This document shows, one piece after another, positions 11,784-20,452 of a DNA stretch of 49,081 nt. Location: contig JAFAZX010000025.1 of NCBI GenBank assembly GCA_019239425.1, forward strand, positions 1-49,081, given 5' to 3'. This stretch comes from Acidobacteriota bacterium (GTDB lineage Bacteria; Acidobacteriota; Blastocatellia; Pyrinomonadales; Pyrinomonadaceae). The notes below the pieces were generated by a model. That model saw only the letters and a program-made list of their open reading frames with translations, was not told where the DNA came from and made no database searches. The position numbers and the translations under genes were made by a program. The number at the start of each line of letters is the position of its first letter. Position 1 is the stretch's first letter.

Positions 11784-12857
11784 ATGCCTTTGGGCGGGCG
11801 CTCCGCGAGCCTCGCGGAGGTGCTGGACGAACTGACGCGCGAAGCGGCCGAGGAGTTGACCGAGCGCCTCGGCGCGGGCGACCTGCGCTGCTACGCCTGC
11901 GGCCACCGCTGCCTCGTCCGCGAGGGTAAGCGCGGCATCTGCAAGGTGCGCTTCAACGAGCGCGGCCGCCTCATGGTGCCGTCTGACTACGTCGCCGCCC
12001 TCGCCTGCGACCCCACCGAGAAGAAGCCCTTCTTCCACCTCCTGCCCGGCTCCGACACGCTCACCTTCGGCATGCTCGGCTGCGACCTCCACTGCGCCTA
12101 CTGCCAGAACTTTATAACCTCGCAGGCGCTACGTGATGAGGCGGCGGGGGTGACACCGCGCAGAGTTAGTTCGGAGAGGTTGGTCGGGATGGCGAGGGAG
12201 TGCGGGGCGCGGGTGGTGGGGTCGAGTTATAACGAGCCCCTTATTACGGCGGAGTGGGCGGTCGAAGTTTTCAAGAGGGCGAGGGCCGAAGGGTTCAGGA
12301 CGGCCTTCATCTCGAACGGGAACGCGACGCCGCAGGTGTTGGACTACCTGCGCCCCTGGACGGACTGCTACAAGATCGATCTGAAGTCGATGAGCGACCG
12401 CGCGTACAGGCAGTTGGGCGGGGTCGTCGACAACATCCTTGAGACCGTGCGGATGGTGCACGAGCGCGGGTTCTGGGAAGAGGTGGTGACGCTGGTCGTG
12501 CCGGGCTTCAACGACTCGGATGAAGAACTGAGGAGCGCCGCCGAGTTCATCGCGTCGGTCTCGCCCGACATCCCCTGGCACGTGACGGCCTTCCACCAGG
12601 ACTACCGGATGACGGAGAACGCGAACACGACGGCCGCGCAGCTGGTGCGCGCCTGCGAGATCGGGCGCGCGGCCGGCCTGAAGTTCGTCTACGCCGGCAA
12701 CCTCCCCGGCCGCGTCGGCCGCTGGGAGAACACGTACTGCCCCGCCTGCGACGAACTGCTCGTCGAGCGCTACGGCTTCCGCATCCGGCAGTCGAAGCTC
12801 GGCCCCGACGGCCTCTGCCCCTCATGCCGGGAGAAGATTCCGGGCGTGTGGGGGTGA
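11784..12857 (+). CDS. amrS: AmmeMemoRadiSam-type radical SAM enzyme AmrS
   Basis: A 357-residue radical SAM protein. The cluster motif is C100-DLH-C104-AY-C107 within GMLGCDLHCAYCQNF. It also has the family's N-terminal cysteines (CYACGHRCLVREGKRGICKVR region) and C-terminal pairs (CPAC and CPSC), and SSYNEPLI plus FISNGNATP in the barrel. AmrS belongs to a three-protein set with AMMECR1 and MEMO1 homologues, whose substrate is not established; neither partner is in this window. GGAGG stands about 13 bases before the ATG. The stop at 12855-12857 abuts the next GGATGAA element. Confidence 0.9.
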   Translation: MPLGGRSASLAEVLDELTREAAEELTERLGAGDLRCYACGHRCLVREGKRGICKVRFNERGRLMVPSDYVAALACDPTEKKPFFHLLPGSDTLTFGMLGCDLHCAYCQNFITSQALRDEAAGVTPRRVSSERLVGMARECGARVVGSSYNEPLITAEWAVEVFKRARAEGFRTAFISNGNATPQVLDYLRPWTDCYKIDLKSMSDRAYRQLGGVVDNILETVRMVHERGFWEEVVTLVVPGFNDSDEELRSAAEFIASVSPDIPWHVTAFHQDYRMTENANTTAAQLVRACEIGRAAGLKFVYAGNLPGRVGRWENTYCPACDELLVERYGFRIRQSKLGPDGLCPSCREKIPGVWG

Positions 12858-12944
12858 AGGAAAGGGATGAAGGCGGAAGGATGAAGGCGGAAGGGAAAAC
12901 TGTTCTGACTTCATCCTTCATCCTTCTGCCTTCATCCTTCCTTT
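12858..12944. repeat. Heptamer palindrome, GGATGAA type, copy 2
   Basis: Arms 12865-12887 and 12915-12937 pair at 22 of 23 positions (units GGATGAA, GGCGGAA/GGCAGAA). It separates two convergent genes, starting at the amrS stop and ending at the lipoprotein stop. Confidence 0.88.
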
Positions 12945-13897
12945 TACATCCTCTTCGAGGCTACGGTGCCCTGGTGGAAGGCGGCCTTCCACTGGCCGCC
13001 GCGGTTAGTCCAGACGGTCGTGTGATACATCTCGACCGTCTTGCCGTGCTCCGGGCCGGCGGCCTTGTAGGTGAGGAGCGTGGCGTCCGCGTCGAGCTTC
13101 GTCTCCTTGAACTCCGAGAGCGCCCACTTCGAGGCGTCGAACATCACGATCATCTTGGCCGAGGCGGCCTTGTCCATCACGCCCTCCGGCTCCACTTCGA
13201 GCGCGTCCGGCAAGAGGTAGCTGGCGAAGGCGTCGGCGTTCTTCGCCTTGATGGCCTCCCAGACCGCCTTCTCCGCGTCGGTGGCCGAGGCGGGCGCGGC
13301 CGGACTCGCCGCGGGCGAAGCGGCCGCCGCGGGCGAGGCCGCGGGCTTCGCCGCCGCGGCGGGCGTCGGCGAAGCCGCAGCCATCTCCATCACCTCAGAC
13401 TCCTGGTGGTAGACGGCGAGCCACTTGTCGCCGCGCTTGACCCAGGCCGAGGAGGCGCGCGTCGGCTTGCCCGGCGTCGGCTTGCCGGCGTAGGTGCTCT
13501 TCTCTGACGCGGTGTAGTTGAGGACGGCGAGGTCGGCGTCCACCTTGACCAGGCGGAAGTCGGAGAGCGTGTACTCCGTCACGTCGTACTTCCCTTTGAT
13601 CTCCTCCAGCAGCGCCGCCTTGGTCTTGGTGCCGTCGCCGCCGACGATGACGAAGTCGTCGGCCAGCATGGCGGCGAAGGCGTCCCAGTTCTTCGCCTTG
13701 ATGGCGTCCCAAATCTGGCGCTCCTTGGCTTCGAGGTCGGCCTGCGTCGGGCCGGCCGCGGGCGTCGGGCTGGCGGCGGCCGCATTCGTGTTCGCGTTCG
13801 TGTTGGTGTTCCCCGCCCCCGTGTTCGTGTTGGTGGTGGTGGTGGCGCAGGCCGACGCCGCGAGGGCCAGCGCGGCCAGCAGGAGCAATCTCTTCAT
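12944..13897 (-). CDS. Lipoprotein with two NTF2/SnoaL-like domains
   Basis: A 317-residue exported lipoprotein: signal MKRLLLLAALALAASAC with Cys at the lipobox, followed by a low-complexity T/N tract and then SPTPAAGPTQ. Two related domains of about 110 residues follow, each starting with the same phrase (EKERQIWDAIKAKNWDAFAAM-like and AEKAVWEAIKAKNADAFASYL), separated by an Ala/Pro/Ser linker. The helix-then-strand pattern with KWLAVYHQ and QWKAAFHQ endings fits the DUF4440/SnoaL NTF2 fold. This is an internal duplication of a ligand-binding fold, with no catalytic residues I can assign. It probably lies at the outer or inner membrane surface. Confidence 0.8.
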   Translation of the reverse strand: MKRLLLLAALALAASACATTTTNTNTGAGNTNTNANTNAAAASPTPAAGPTQADLEAKERQIWDAIKAKNWDAFAAMLADDFVIVGGDGTKTKAALLEEIKGKYDVTEYTLSDFRLVKVDADLAVLNYTASEKSTYAGKPTPGKPTRASSAWVKRGDKWLAVYHQESEVMEMAAASPTPAAAAKPAASPAAAASPAASPAAPASATDAEKAVWEAIKAKNADAFASYLLPDALEVEPEGVMDKAASAKMIVMFDASKWALSEFKETKLDADATLLTYKAAGPEHGKTVEMYHTTVWTNRGGQWKAAFHQGTVASKRM

Positions 13898-13965
13898 GGG
13901 TGGAACTCCGCCGAAAGGGTGGTAGAACGTCAGGCTTCTTACGCTAAACGACGTGCGGAGTCAAG

Positions 13966-14046
13966 AGGAAAGGATGAAGGCGGAAGGATGAAGGATGAAA
14001 AGCAGCGAGAGTTTCATCCTTCATCCTTCCGCCTTCATCCTTTCCT
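13966..14046. repeat. Heptamer palindrome, GGATGAA type, copy 3 (perfect 35-bp arms)
   Basis: Perfect 35-bp inverted arms (13966-14000 and 14012-14046) with an 11-base loop. Further tandem units continue rightwards to about 14080 inside the glycosyltransferase gene, giving it its C-terminal tail and stop codon. Confidence 0.97.
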
Positions 14047-14776
14047 TCATCCTTCCGCCTTCATCCTTCCGCCTTCCGAAGCGCAGGCGCCAGGGCATGA
14101 GGACGGACTCCAGGATGATCTTGCGGGACATCTTGGACTGTCCCACGCGGCGGTCGGTGAAGGTGATGGGCACCTCCGCCACGACGAGGCCGGCGCGGTG
14201 CGCGCGGTAGGTGGCTTCGACGAGGAAGGCGTAGCCCTCGCCCGCGAGGCCGCCCGCGAGCAGCGTGCGCAGCGCGCGGCGCGTGTAGCAGCGGAAGCCG
14301 CTCGTCGCGTCGCGCACGCGCAGGCCCGTCACGCCCGCGACGTACGCGTTGGCGAAGCGGCTCAAAGCCCTCCGGCGCACGGGCCAGTTCGCGACGCCCC
14401 CGCCCTCGCAGTAGCGCGACCCGATGACGACGTCCGCGTCGGCGGAAGCCCCGACCAGCGCGGGGATGCGCCGCGGGTCGTGCGAGAAGTCCGCGTCGAG
14501 TTGCACGAGCCGCGCGTAGTCGCCCTCCAGGGCTTTCCGGTAGCCGTCCACGAGGCTGCGCCCGTAGCCGCGCGCCCCCTGGCGCCTGAGCACGGAGAAG
14601 CGCGCGTCCGCGCCGAACAGCCCTCCGGCGTGGTCGGCCGTCCCGTCGGGCGAGGCGTCGTCGAGCAGGCACACGTCCGCAAGGGGCGCGACCTCGAACA
14701 GCTCCTTGACGAGCCGCCCGACGTTCTCGCGCTCGTTGTAGGTCGGGACGACGATGAGCGTGCGGTCTGTGTCCAT
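14021..14776 (-). CDS. Family 2 glycosyltransferase (polyprenol-phosphate mannosyltransferase-like)
   Basis: About 251 residues, GT-A fold. LIVVPTYNERENVGRL opens the nucleotide-sugar domain, DDASPDGTAD follows, the DxD metal motif is in VQLDADFSHDP, and the DPM1-like VIGSRYCEGG and GQSKMSRKII segments are present. The likely reaction is transfer of a sugar from a nucleotide donor to a lipid phosphate at the inner membrane, supplying lipid-linked sugar to the neighbouring membrane glycosyltransferase (inference). The start is the ATG at 14776; the longer frame runs through a repeat. The last 16 or so residues (RRKDEGGRMKERMKAEG) are encoded entirely by the heptamer repeat, and so is the stop codon. 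No transmembrane segments are seen. Confidence 0.87.
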   Translation of the reverse strand: MDTDRTLIVVPTYNERENVGRLVKELFEVAPLADVCLLDDASPDGTADHAGGLFGADARFSVLRRQGARGYGRSLVDGYRKALEGDYARLVQLDADFSHDPRRIPALVGASADADVVIGSRYCEGGGVANWPVRRRALSRFANAYVAGVTGLRVRDATSGFRCYTRRALRTLLAGGLAGEGYAFLVEATYRAHRAGLVVAEVPITFTDRRVGQSKMSRKIILESVLMPWRLRFGRRKDEGGRMKERMKAEG

Positions 14777-14779
14777 GAC

Positions 14780-14870
14780 GAATGATGAAGGATGAAGGAT
14801 GAGTGATGAATGAGAAGCAGCGTGCCTTTCATTCACCACTCATCATTCATCACCCATCACTTCCCTTCAC
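14780..14870. repeat. Heptamer palindrome, GATGAAT/GAGTGAT type
   Basis: Arms 14791-14812 and 14830-14851 match at 20 of 22 positions. It fills the gap between the stop of the upstream membrane glycosyltransferase and the start of the family 2 glycosyltransferase. Confidence 0.8.
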
Positions 14871-16624
14871 TCCCTCATCCTGTAGAGGTAGATCGAGCCG
14901 CCGAAAATCTTCTCGGGCGTGCGGCGGCGGTACTCGTCGAAGTAGTTGACGCGCTCGTACTCGTTCAGCTCCCGGCCCGGCTGGAACTCCGAGGGCACGG
15001 TCGAGCCGTTCAGCAGGCTCGCGCCGAGGGCGACGTAGCGCGTCTCCTCGACCGGCTCGCCCGGCGGCACGAAGACGGTCACCTGCTCCACGCCGTAGAG
15101 CTCCAACAACTGCCACCCCAGGAGCGCCCCGCCGACGCGCGCCTCGCCGCGGCCGCGCAAGTATAGCGCGAGGTCGCGCACGTCGTCGCCCCACTCGACG
15201 TTCGAGTCCGACAGGTACCACCAATGCGGCGCACCCGAGGCGAGTTGGTTCATGTAAGTCATGTGGTCTGGGTAGGCGCGCACGGCCTCCGCGGCGAGCC
15301 AGACGAAGGAGAGGGCGGCGAAGGCCAGGGCGAGCACGCGGCGGCGCGCTTCCGTTTGGCGTAAGAGGTCGTCGAGCATCGCGCCCGCGAGCATGAAGAA
15401 GAAAGGGTAGGCCGGCAGGTAGTAGCGCACGCCGATGTTGATGGTCGAGAACGTCAGCAGCAGCGTGAAGAGCGCGGCCGGGACGAGCAGCACGAGCAGG
15501 CGGCCTTCGCGCGCGCGCCGCAGCCGCATCAGCCCCCAGACTAGACCAGCGAGCGTCAACAGCAGGACGGGCAGCGGCGTCTTCAAGGCGAAGGCCACGG
15601 GGAAGTAGTACCACCAGCCGTGCTGGCTGTACCCGCCCAGAAGTCCCGCCGGGTGCCCCACCTTCGCGTGCCCGAGCTGCCACCCGACGCCCGAGACGAA
15701 GTCCGGCGGGAAGACGGTTTGCAGCAGGCGGTAACCGGCTTCGAGCGCCGCGCGCAGAGTCCCCTGCCCCGGGTCGAACGTGACGACCGAGCGCGCGAGC
15801 GCGTCTTCGAAAGACTCCGGCGGCCCGTGCCGGAAGAGGTACGCGGCGTTGACGGCCAAGACCGCCGCCGCGAGCGCCGCCGCCGCCTGCCACGCCGCGC
15901 CCGCGCGACTCAGACCTTTGCGCGGTGCGAGCCCCCACAGAACCACGAACGACGCGCAGAGCGAGGGCAGGAGCGCGACCATCGAGAACTTCGTCACCAT
16001 CGCGAAGCCGGCCGCGGCGCCGACGTAGGCCGCCCGCTTAACGTCGGGCGACTTCAGGTATTCATAAAGCGTGAACGAGAAGAGGAGCAGCGCGAGCGCC
16101 GAAGGCACGTCCGTCTGCACGACGCGGCCGTGCGCGAGCACGGTCGGCTCTAAAGCGTAGAGCGCGACGGCGAAGAGCGCGGCCCGCGCGCCCCAGTGAC
16201 GGCGCGTGAAGACGAAGACGAGCGCGCCGAGGAAGAGCGTCAGCGCGACGGCCGGCACGCGCGCCCAGAAGCAGAGCTGGTCGAGGCGCCCCGCGTTCAT
16301 CCGCCAGAACTGCTCGAACAGCCCGAGGAAGTCTTCGTAGTCGTGCGCGCCCTTCTCTATCGGCGGCGCCGCGGCGCCCAAGAGTACGAGCGGGGCGGCG
16401 GCGACGACCTTGGCGACGGGCGGGTGCTCGTTGACGGGGCGGAAGTCCCCTTCGGTCAGGTGGTAGAAGCCCGCGGGGATCAAGACCCATTCGTCCACCG
16501 TGATGCTCTTCTGCCTGATGACGAAGAGCATCTGCGCCGCCATCAAAGCGAGCAGCGCGAAGCACAGCACGCCGGCACGCCGACTTACGAACCCTGCCCC
16601 TGTCCTCTCAGCCTCCATCGCCAA
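14867..16624 (-). CDS. Membrane glycosyltransferase, GT39/ArnT-like (PMT superfamily)
   Basis: A 585-residue polytopic protein. After a first helix it has SITVDEWVLIPAGFYHL, the DE-containing periplasmic loop typical of GT-C enzymes (the acidic pair of the catalytic first loop), then NEHPPVAK and many hydrophobic helices with LEPTVLAHGRVVQTDVP. The C-terminal periplasmic part contains SDSNVEWGDDVRDLALYL. Such enzymes move a sugar from a polyprenyl-phosphate donor to protein or glycolipid. Pairing with the DPM1-like gene downstream suggests donor synthesis and use in one operon. The start could also be the Met two codons later. The stop overlaps the downstream palindrome's edge. Confidence 0.85.
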   Translation of the reverse strand: MAMEAERTGAGFVSRRAGVLCFALLALMAAQMLFVIRQKSITVDEWVLIPAGFYHLTEGDFRPVNEHPPVAKVVAAAPLVLLGAAAPPIEKGAHDYEDFLGLFEQFWRMNAGRLDQLCFWARVPAVALTLFLGALVFVFTRRHWGARAALFAVALYALEPTVLAHGRVVQTDVPSALALLLFSFTLYEYLKSPDVKRAAYVGAAAGFAMVTKFSMVALLPSLCASFVVLWGLAPRKGLSRAGAAWQAAAALAAAVLAVNAAYLFRHGPPESFEDALARSVVTFDPGQGTLRAALEAGYRLLQTVFPPDFVSGVGWQLGHAKVGHPAGLLGGYSQHGWWYYFPVAFALKTPLPVLLLTLAGLVWGLMRLRRAREGRLLVLLVPAALFTLLLTFSTINIGVRYYLPAYPFFFMLAGAMLDDLLRQTEARRRVLALAFAALSFVWLAAEAVRAYPDHMTYMNQLASGAPHWWYLSDSNVEWGDDVRDLALYLRGRGEARVGGALLGWQLLELYGVEQVTVFVPPGEPVEETRYVALGASLLNGSTVPSEFQPGRELNEYERVNYFDEYRRRTPEKIFGGSIYLYRMRE

Positions 16625-16627
16625 AGT

Positions 16628-16718
16628 GGCAGAAGCCCGACCGTGAGGGAGGGCGTACGTCTTCCGTCGTAGAACATCGCGGAAGACGTGCGCCCTCCCT
16701 CACGGTCGGGCTTCTGCC
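16628..16718. repeat. 38-bp inverted repeat, CCCGACCGTGAGGGAGGGC type
   Basis: Arms 16628-16665 and 16681-16718 match at 37 of 38 positions around a 15-base loop. It lies just upstream of the membrane glycosyltransferase start and is joined on its right to GGCAGAA/GGATGAA units that contain the ferredoxin stop codon. Confidence 0.95.
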
Positions 16719-16739
16719 TTCTGCCTTCATCCTTCCTGC
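16719..16739. repeat. Short GGCAGAA/GGATGAA heptamer tract
   Basis: On the minus strand the units GGAAGGATGAAGGCAGAAGG run from the end of the ferredoxin gene into the 38-bp palindrome. The ferredoxin stop TGA (16727-16729) is in this tract. Confidence 0.75.
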
Positions 16740-17062
16740 GGGCGCGGGCCGGGGTCGAGGCCGCGCACGCTCGACTGGTTGAGGACGCGGACGTGCAGGT
16801 CGCCCGCGACGTGCACCTGGCACGAGAGGCGCACGTTCTCGGCGAGGCCCGTCTCCGACGCGAGGCGGTTGCGCTCGGCCTCCCCCATCTCGCCCGCGTC
16901 CCCTTCGAGCACCTCGACGCGGCAGGTCGTACACTTCGCGTTCCCGCCGCAGCGGTGCAGGATGTCCACGCCGCCGTCTTCGAGGACGAGCACGAGCTTG
17001 CGGCCCGCCTCCGCCTCCAACTCCCGCGTCCCTTCGGCGGTCTCCGCCGTTACCTTTGCCAT
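16727..17062 (-). CDS. 2Fe-2S ferredoxin (adrenodoxin-like spacing)
   Basis: A 111-residue soluble electron carrier. The cluster ligands are C-x5-C-x2-C in HRCGGNAKCTTCRVEVLEGD and the fourth Cys in VRLSCQVHVAGD, which is the adrenodoxin/Isc-type spacing. I start at the ATG at 17062, preceded by GGAGCAAAGGGAG; a longer frame to 17158 lacks family sequence. It is the last gene of a minus-strand Fe-S block behind sufR, mrp and erpA. The stop codon lies in a heptamer tract, and the last residues (RPQEG) may be repeat-derived. It probably supplies electrons for Fe-S assembly or another redox step. Confidence 0.9.
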   Translation of the reverse strand: MAKVTAETAEGTRELEAEAGRKLVLVLEDGGVDILHRCGGNAKCTTCRVEVLEGDAGEMGEAERNRLASETGLAENVRLSCQVHVAGDLHVRVLNQSSVRGLDPGPRPQEG

Positions 17063-17214
17063 CTCCCTTTGCTCCTGTGGTGTGGGTCGTGAAAAAGCGA
17101 GGGCGCGGCCCGCGCGACGAGAGGCGTGCCGGGTTGTCTTTAGGTAAAGACTCGACAAGCCTCCGGCCCGCGGGCCGCGCCCCTGGATTTAGTGCAGCCC
17201 GAAGCCCCGAAGGC

Positions 17215-17571
17215 TTAGGCCGTGAACGACGAGCCGCAGCCGCAGCCGCCGGTCGCGTTCGGGTTCTTGAAGGTGAAGCCCGAACCCATCACGTTCGTCA
17301 CGTAGTCGATCTCGACGCCGTTCAGGTACTGCGCGCTGAACATGTCGACGAACATGCGGACGCCGTTCGATTCGATGATGTGGTCGTTCACCTTCGACTC
17401 TTCCTCGATGTTGAGGCTGTACTGGAAGCCCGAGCAGCCGCCCGGCACCACGCGCACGCGGAGGCCCGCCGTCTGGGGCAGCCCCTCCTCGCCCGCCATG
17501 AACTTCCTGATCTCCTCGGCCGCCGGCTCGGTGACGTTGAGCGCCATCGTCGGAATCTGTGTTGCTGCCAT
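17215..17571 (-). CDS. erpA: A-type Fe-S carrier (ErpA/IscA family)
   Basis: A 118-residue HesB/IscA-fold protein that carries and inserts Fe-S clusters. The three ligand cysteines are C46 in VVPGGCSGFQY and C110/C112 in GGCGCGSSF. It also has the family's MFVDMFSAQYLNGVEIDYV segment. AAGGAG stands nine bases before the ATG. It lies 36 bp downstream of mrp in the same orientation. ErpA against IscA or SufA cannot be settled from sequence alone, as no isc or suf operon is in view. Confidence 0.92.
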   Translation of the reverse strand: MAATQIPTMALNVTEPAAEEIRKFMAGEEGLPQTAGLRVRVVPGGCSGFQYSLNIEEESKVNDHIIESNGVRMFVDMFSAQYLNGVEIDYVTNVMGSGFTFKNPNATGGCGCGSSFTA

Positions 17572-17607
17572 TGTGTGTCTACTCCTTAGTTTTTATGACT
17601 TGTGATT

Positions 17608-18690
<1,083 letters not shown>

Positions 18691-18694
18691 ATGT

Positions 18695-18765
18695 CGTGAA
18701 TGGTGAATAGTAAATGGTGAATGGTGGGAGCCGGTCTTATCCATTCACCATTTACTATTCACTAT
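18695..18765. repeat. Heptamer palindrome, ATGGTGA/ATAGTAA type
   Basis: Perfect 22-bp arms (18703-18724 and 18741-18762) with a 16-base loop. It occupies the gap between the sufR-like stop, which it overlaps at 18762-18764, and the mrp start. Confidence 0.95.
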
Positions 18766-19415
18766 CTACCTGCCTTCGTTGGTCTCATAACCCTGTACGC
18801 GCAGCGCGAGGCGCCGCCGGCGATGCGCGACTCGCGGAAGACTTCGGCGCCGAGCAGTTCGCGGTAGACGAACAGCTCCTGGTCGCAGAGCTGCCGGTAC
18901 TCGCGCGCCAGCTCCGCCTGCGGGCAGTTCCACTCGGTCAAAAGGTAAGAGCCGTCGCCCAGACGCTCGGCCTCCGCCTCGTAACCGGTCTCGCGCAGAA
19001 GCTCGGTCAGCCGCCGTATGCGCGCGTCGAAATTCAGACCTGCGAGCTGCGGCCTGAGTCCCTCGACCATCTCCGACGCGCAGCCGCAGAAGACCGTGTT
19101 CAGCCCGCGCTCGCCCCACACCTCGCCGATCTGCCGGAGCAGAGACTTGGCGAAGAGGTCGTAGCGCCTTGGGAACAGCTCCTCCGCCTTCGGCGTCAGG
19201 CTGAAGACGTGCGCGGGCCGGCCGCGGTCTTTGCGCGCCGCCGCGTGCTCGACGTAGCCCTCGCGCTCCAGCACGTCGAGGTGCTTGCGCACGCACTGCT
19301 TCGTCAGCCCGAGCGCCTCGGCCAGCTCGTCCGCGCTCGTGCCCCCGCGCGCGCGCAACTGTTGCACGATCTCTTCGCGCGACGCCCCGAGGCCGATTTT
19401 AAGGGTGGCTACCAC
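18762..19415 (-). CDS. sufR: SufR-like Fe-S-sensing transcriptional repressor
   Basis: 217 residues. The N-terminal winged helix (TSADELAEALGLTKQCVRKH, then LEREGYVEHAAARKDRGRPAHV) is of the DeoR/ArsR-like type found in SufR. The C-terminal half has cysteines C164, C177 and C205, spaced C-x12-C-x27-C, close to the pattern that binds the cluster in SufR. The gene heads the mrp-erpA-ferredoxin block, and a CAAC-N6-GTTG box, the SufR operator type described in cyanobacteria, overlaps its promoter, so autoregulation is likely. GTG start at 19415. Function is inferred from motif, operator and neighbours together. Confidence 0.8.
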   Translation of the reverse strand: MVATLKIGLGASREEIVQQLRARGGTSADELAEALGLTKQCVRKHLDVLEREGYVEHAAARKDRGRPAHVFSLTPKAEELFPRRYDLFAKSLLRQIGEVWGERGLNTVFCGCASEMVEGLRPQLAGLNFDARIRRLTELLRETGYEAEAERLGDGSYLLTEWNCPQAELAREYRQLCDQELFVYRELLGAEVFRESRIAGGASRCAYRVMRPTKAGR

Positions 19416-19424
19416 GAGCCTTTC

Positions 19425-19453
19425 ATGCTACTTTTGGGTCGGCATTTTGTCAA
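19425..19453 (-). promoter_or_regulatory. Promoter of the sufR-like gene
   Basis: On the minus strand TTGACA (19453-19448) and TAGCAT (19430-19425) are 17 bases apart. The predicted start of transcription is only a few bases before the GTG at 19415, so the transcript would be nearly leaderless. Confidence 0.7.
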
Positions 19454-19464
19454 CCTAGCGGTTG
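19451..19464. promoter_or_regulatory. CAAC-N6-GTTG box, likely SufR operator
   Basis: CAAC at 19451-19454 and GTTG at 19461-19464 with a six-base spacer, matching the operator reported for cyanobacterial SufR. It overlaps the -35 box of the sufR promoter and lies 33 bp before the divergent methyltransferase start. Confidence 0.65.
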
Positions 19465-19496
19465 CTAAATCTGAAGGGTTACCCTACCTGATCGCC

Positions 19497-20270
19497 ATGT
19501 CGAATGACCCTACCGCGCGCTTCTCGACGCGCGTCGCGGACTACGTCAAGTACAGGCCCGGCTACCCGGCGTCCGTCATCCGTCTGCTCGAAGCGGAGTG
19601 CGGACTCAAACCGGACTCGGTCGTGGCCGACGTGGGCTCCGGGACGGGCATCCTCTCGGAGTTGTTCCTCAGGAACGGCAACCGCGTCTACGGCGTCGAG
19701 CCGAACCGCGAGATGCGCGAGGCCGGGGAGGGACTGTTGGCCTCCTACCCCGACTTCGTCAGCGTGGACGGCCGCGCGGAGGCGACGACGCTCGACGACG
19801 GGAGCGTGGACTTCGTCACCGCGGGACAGGCCTTCCACTGGTTCGACCCGCCGCACGCGCGTCACGAATTTCTGCGCATACTCAGGCCGGGCGGCTGGGT
19901 CGTGCTCGTCTGGAACGACCGGCGCACGGCGGGCACGCCCTTCCTCGAAGAGTACGAGCGGATGCTCCTCGAATACGGCCTCGACTACAGGGAGGTGAGC
20001 GTCAAGTACGCGGAGGAGTCCATGCTCGCCGCGCTCTACGGCCCGAGCGAGATGCGCGCGAAGACCTTCGACAACCACCAGGTCTCCGACTTCAAAGGAC
20101 TGCGCGGCCGCCTCACCTCCTCCTCCTACACGCCCCAGCCCGGCCACCCCAACTTCGAACCGATGATGCGCGAACTCGAAGCCATCTTCCGACGCCACCA
20201 GCACGACGGCCGCGTCACCGTCGAGTACGACACGAAGGTCTTCTACGGGAAGGTAGGCAGTAGGCAGTAG
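19497..20270 (+). CDS. Class I SAM-dependent methyltransferase
   Basis: 257 residues. The SAM-binding motif is VVADVGSGTGILSELFL, followed by YGVEPNREM (acidic residue for ribose), GSVDFVTAGQAFHWFD and LRPGGWVVLVWN, the Methyltransf_11/UbiE-like arrangement. The substrate is unknown; the form RFSTRVADYVKYRPGYP at the start is typical of small-molecule methyltransferases. Start at the ATG at 19497; the much longer open frame upstream runs antisense to sufR. It is divergent from sufR and shares the region with the CAAC-N6-GTTG box. The last residues VGSRQ and the TAG stop are encoded by GTAGGCA repeat units. Confidence 0.88.
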   Translation: MSNDPTARFSTRVADYVKYRPGYPASVIRLLEAECGLKPDSVVADVGSGTGILSELFLRNGNRVYGVEPNREMREAGEGLLASYPDFVSVDGRAEATTLDDGSVDFVTAGQAFHWFDPPHARHEFLRILRPGGWVVLVWNDRRTAGTPFLEEYERMLLEYGLDYREVSVKYAEESMLAALYGPSEMRAKTFDNHQVSDFKGLRGRLTSSSYTPQPGHPNFEPMMRELEAIFRRHQHDGRVTVEYDTKVFYGKVGSRQ

Positions 20271-20363
20271 GCAGTAGGCAGACAAAGCGGCGCGCCCGGG
20301 TTGGAAACCGAGGCGCGCCGCCGCTTTTCCGACTGCCGACTGCCGACTGCCGACTGCCTACTT
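20253..20363. repeat. Heptamer palindrome, GTAGGCA type, with homogenised right arm and nested terminator
   Basis: The left arm is four GTAGGCA units (20253-20280). The right arm (about 20328-20363) is the inverse but with GTCGGCA in every unit except the outermost, which is GTAGGCA again. Between the arms is a separate GC-rich hairpin. The methyltransferase TAG (20268-20270) is in the left arm. Confidence 0.92.
20284..20327 (+). terminator. Hairpin terminator nested inside the GTAGGCA palindrome
   Basis: GCGGCGCGCC (20287-20296) pairs with GGCGCGCCGC (20312-20321), a perfect 10-bp core that is followed by CGCTTTT. It lies 13 bp after the methyltransferase stop. Confidence 0.7.
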
Positions 20364-20452
20364 CTTTTCCCCTTGCCTTTTGCCTTTTGCCTTCATAGCA
20401 TAGCCGTGGTCTTCCCTTTGAAACTGTCCGTCGTTCGTCCCCTTTGAGCCCC

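Noticed and set aside
13966..14080. CRISPR array
   Set aside because: Units are 7 bp, tandem and inverted, with no unique spacers; no cas genes nearby.
18714..19496. N-terminal extension of the methyltransferase frame
   Set aside because: It runs antisense to the sufR-like gene and through a palindrome; the family sequence begins at the ATG at 19497.
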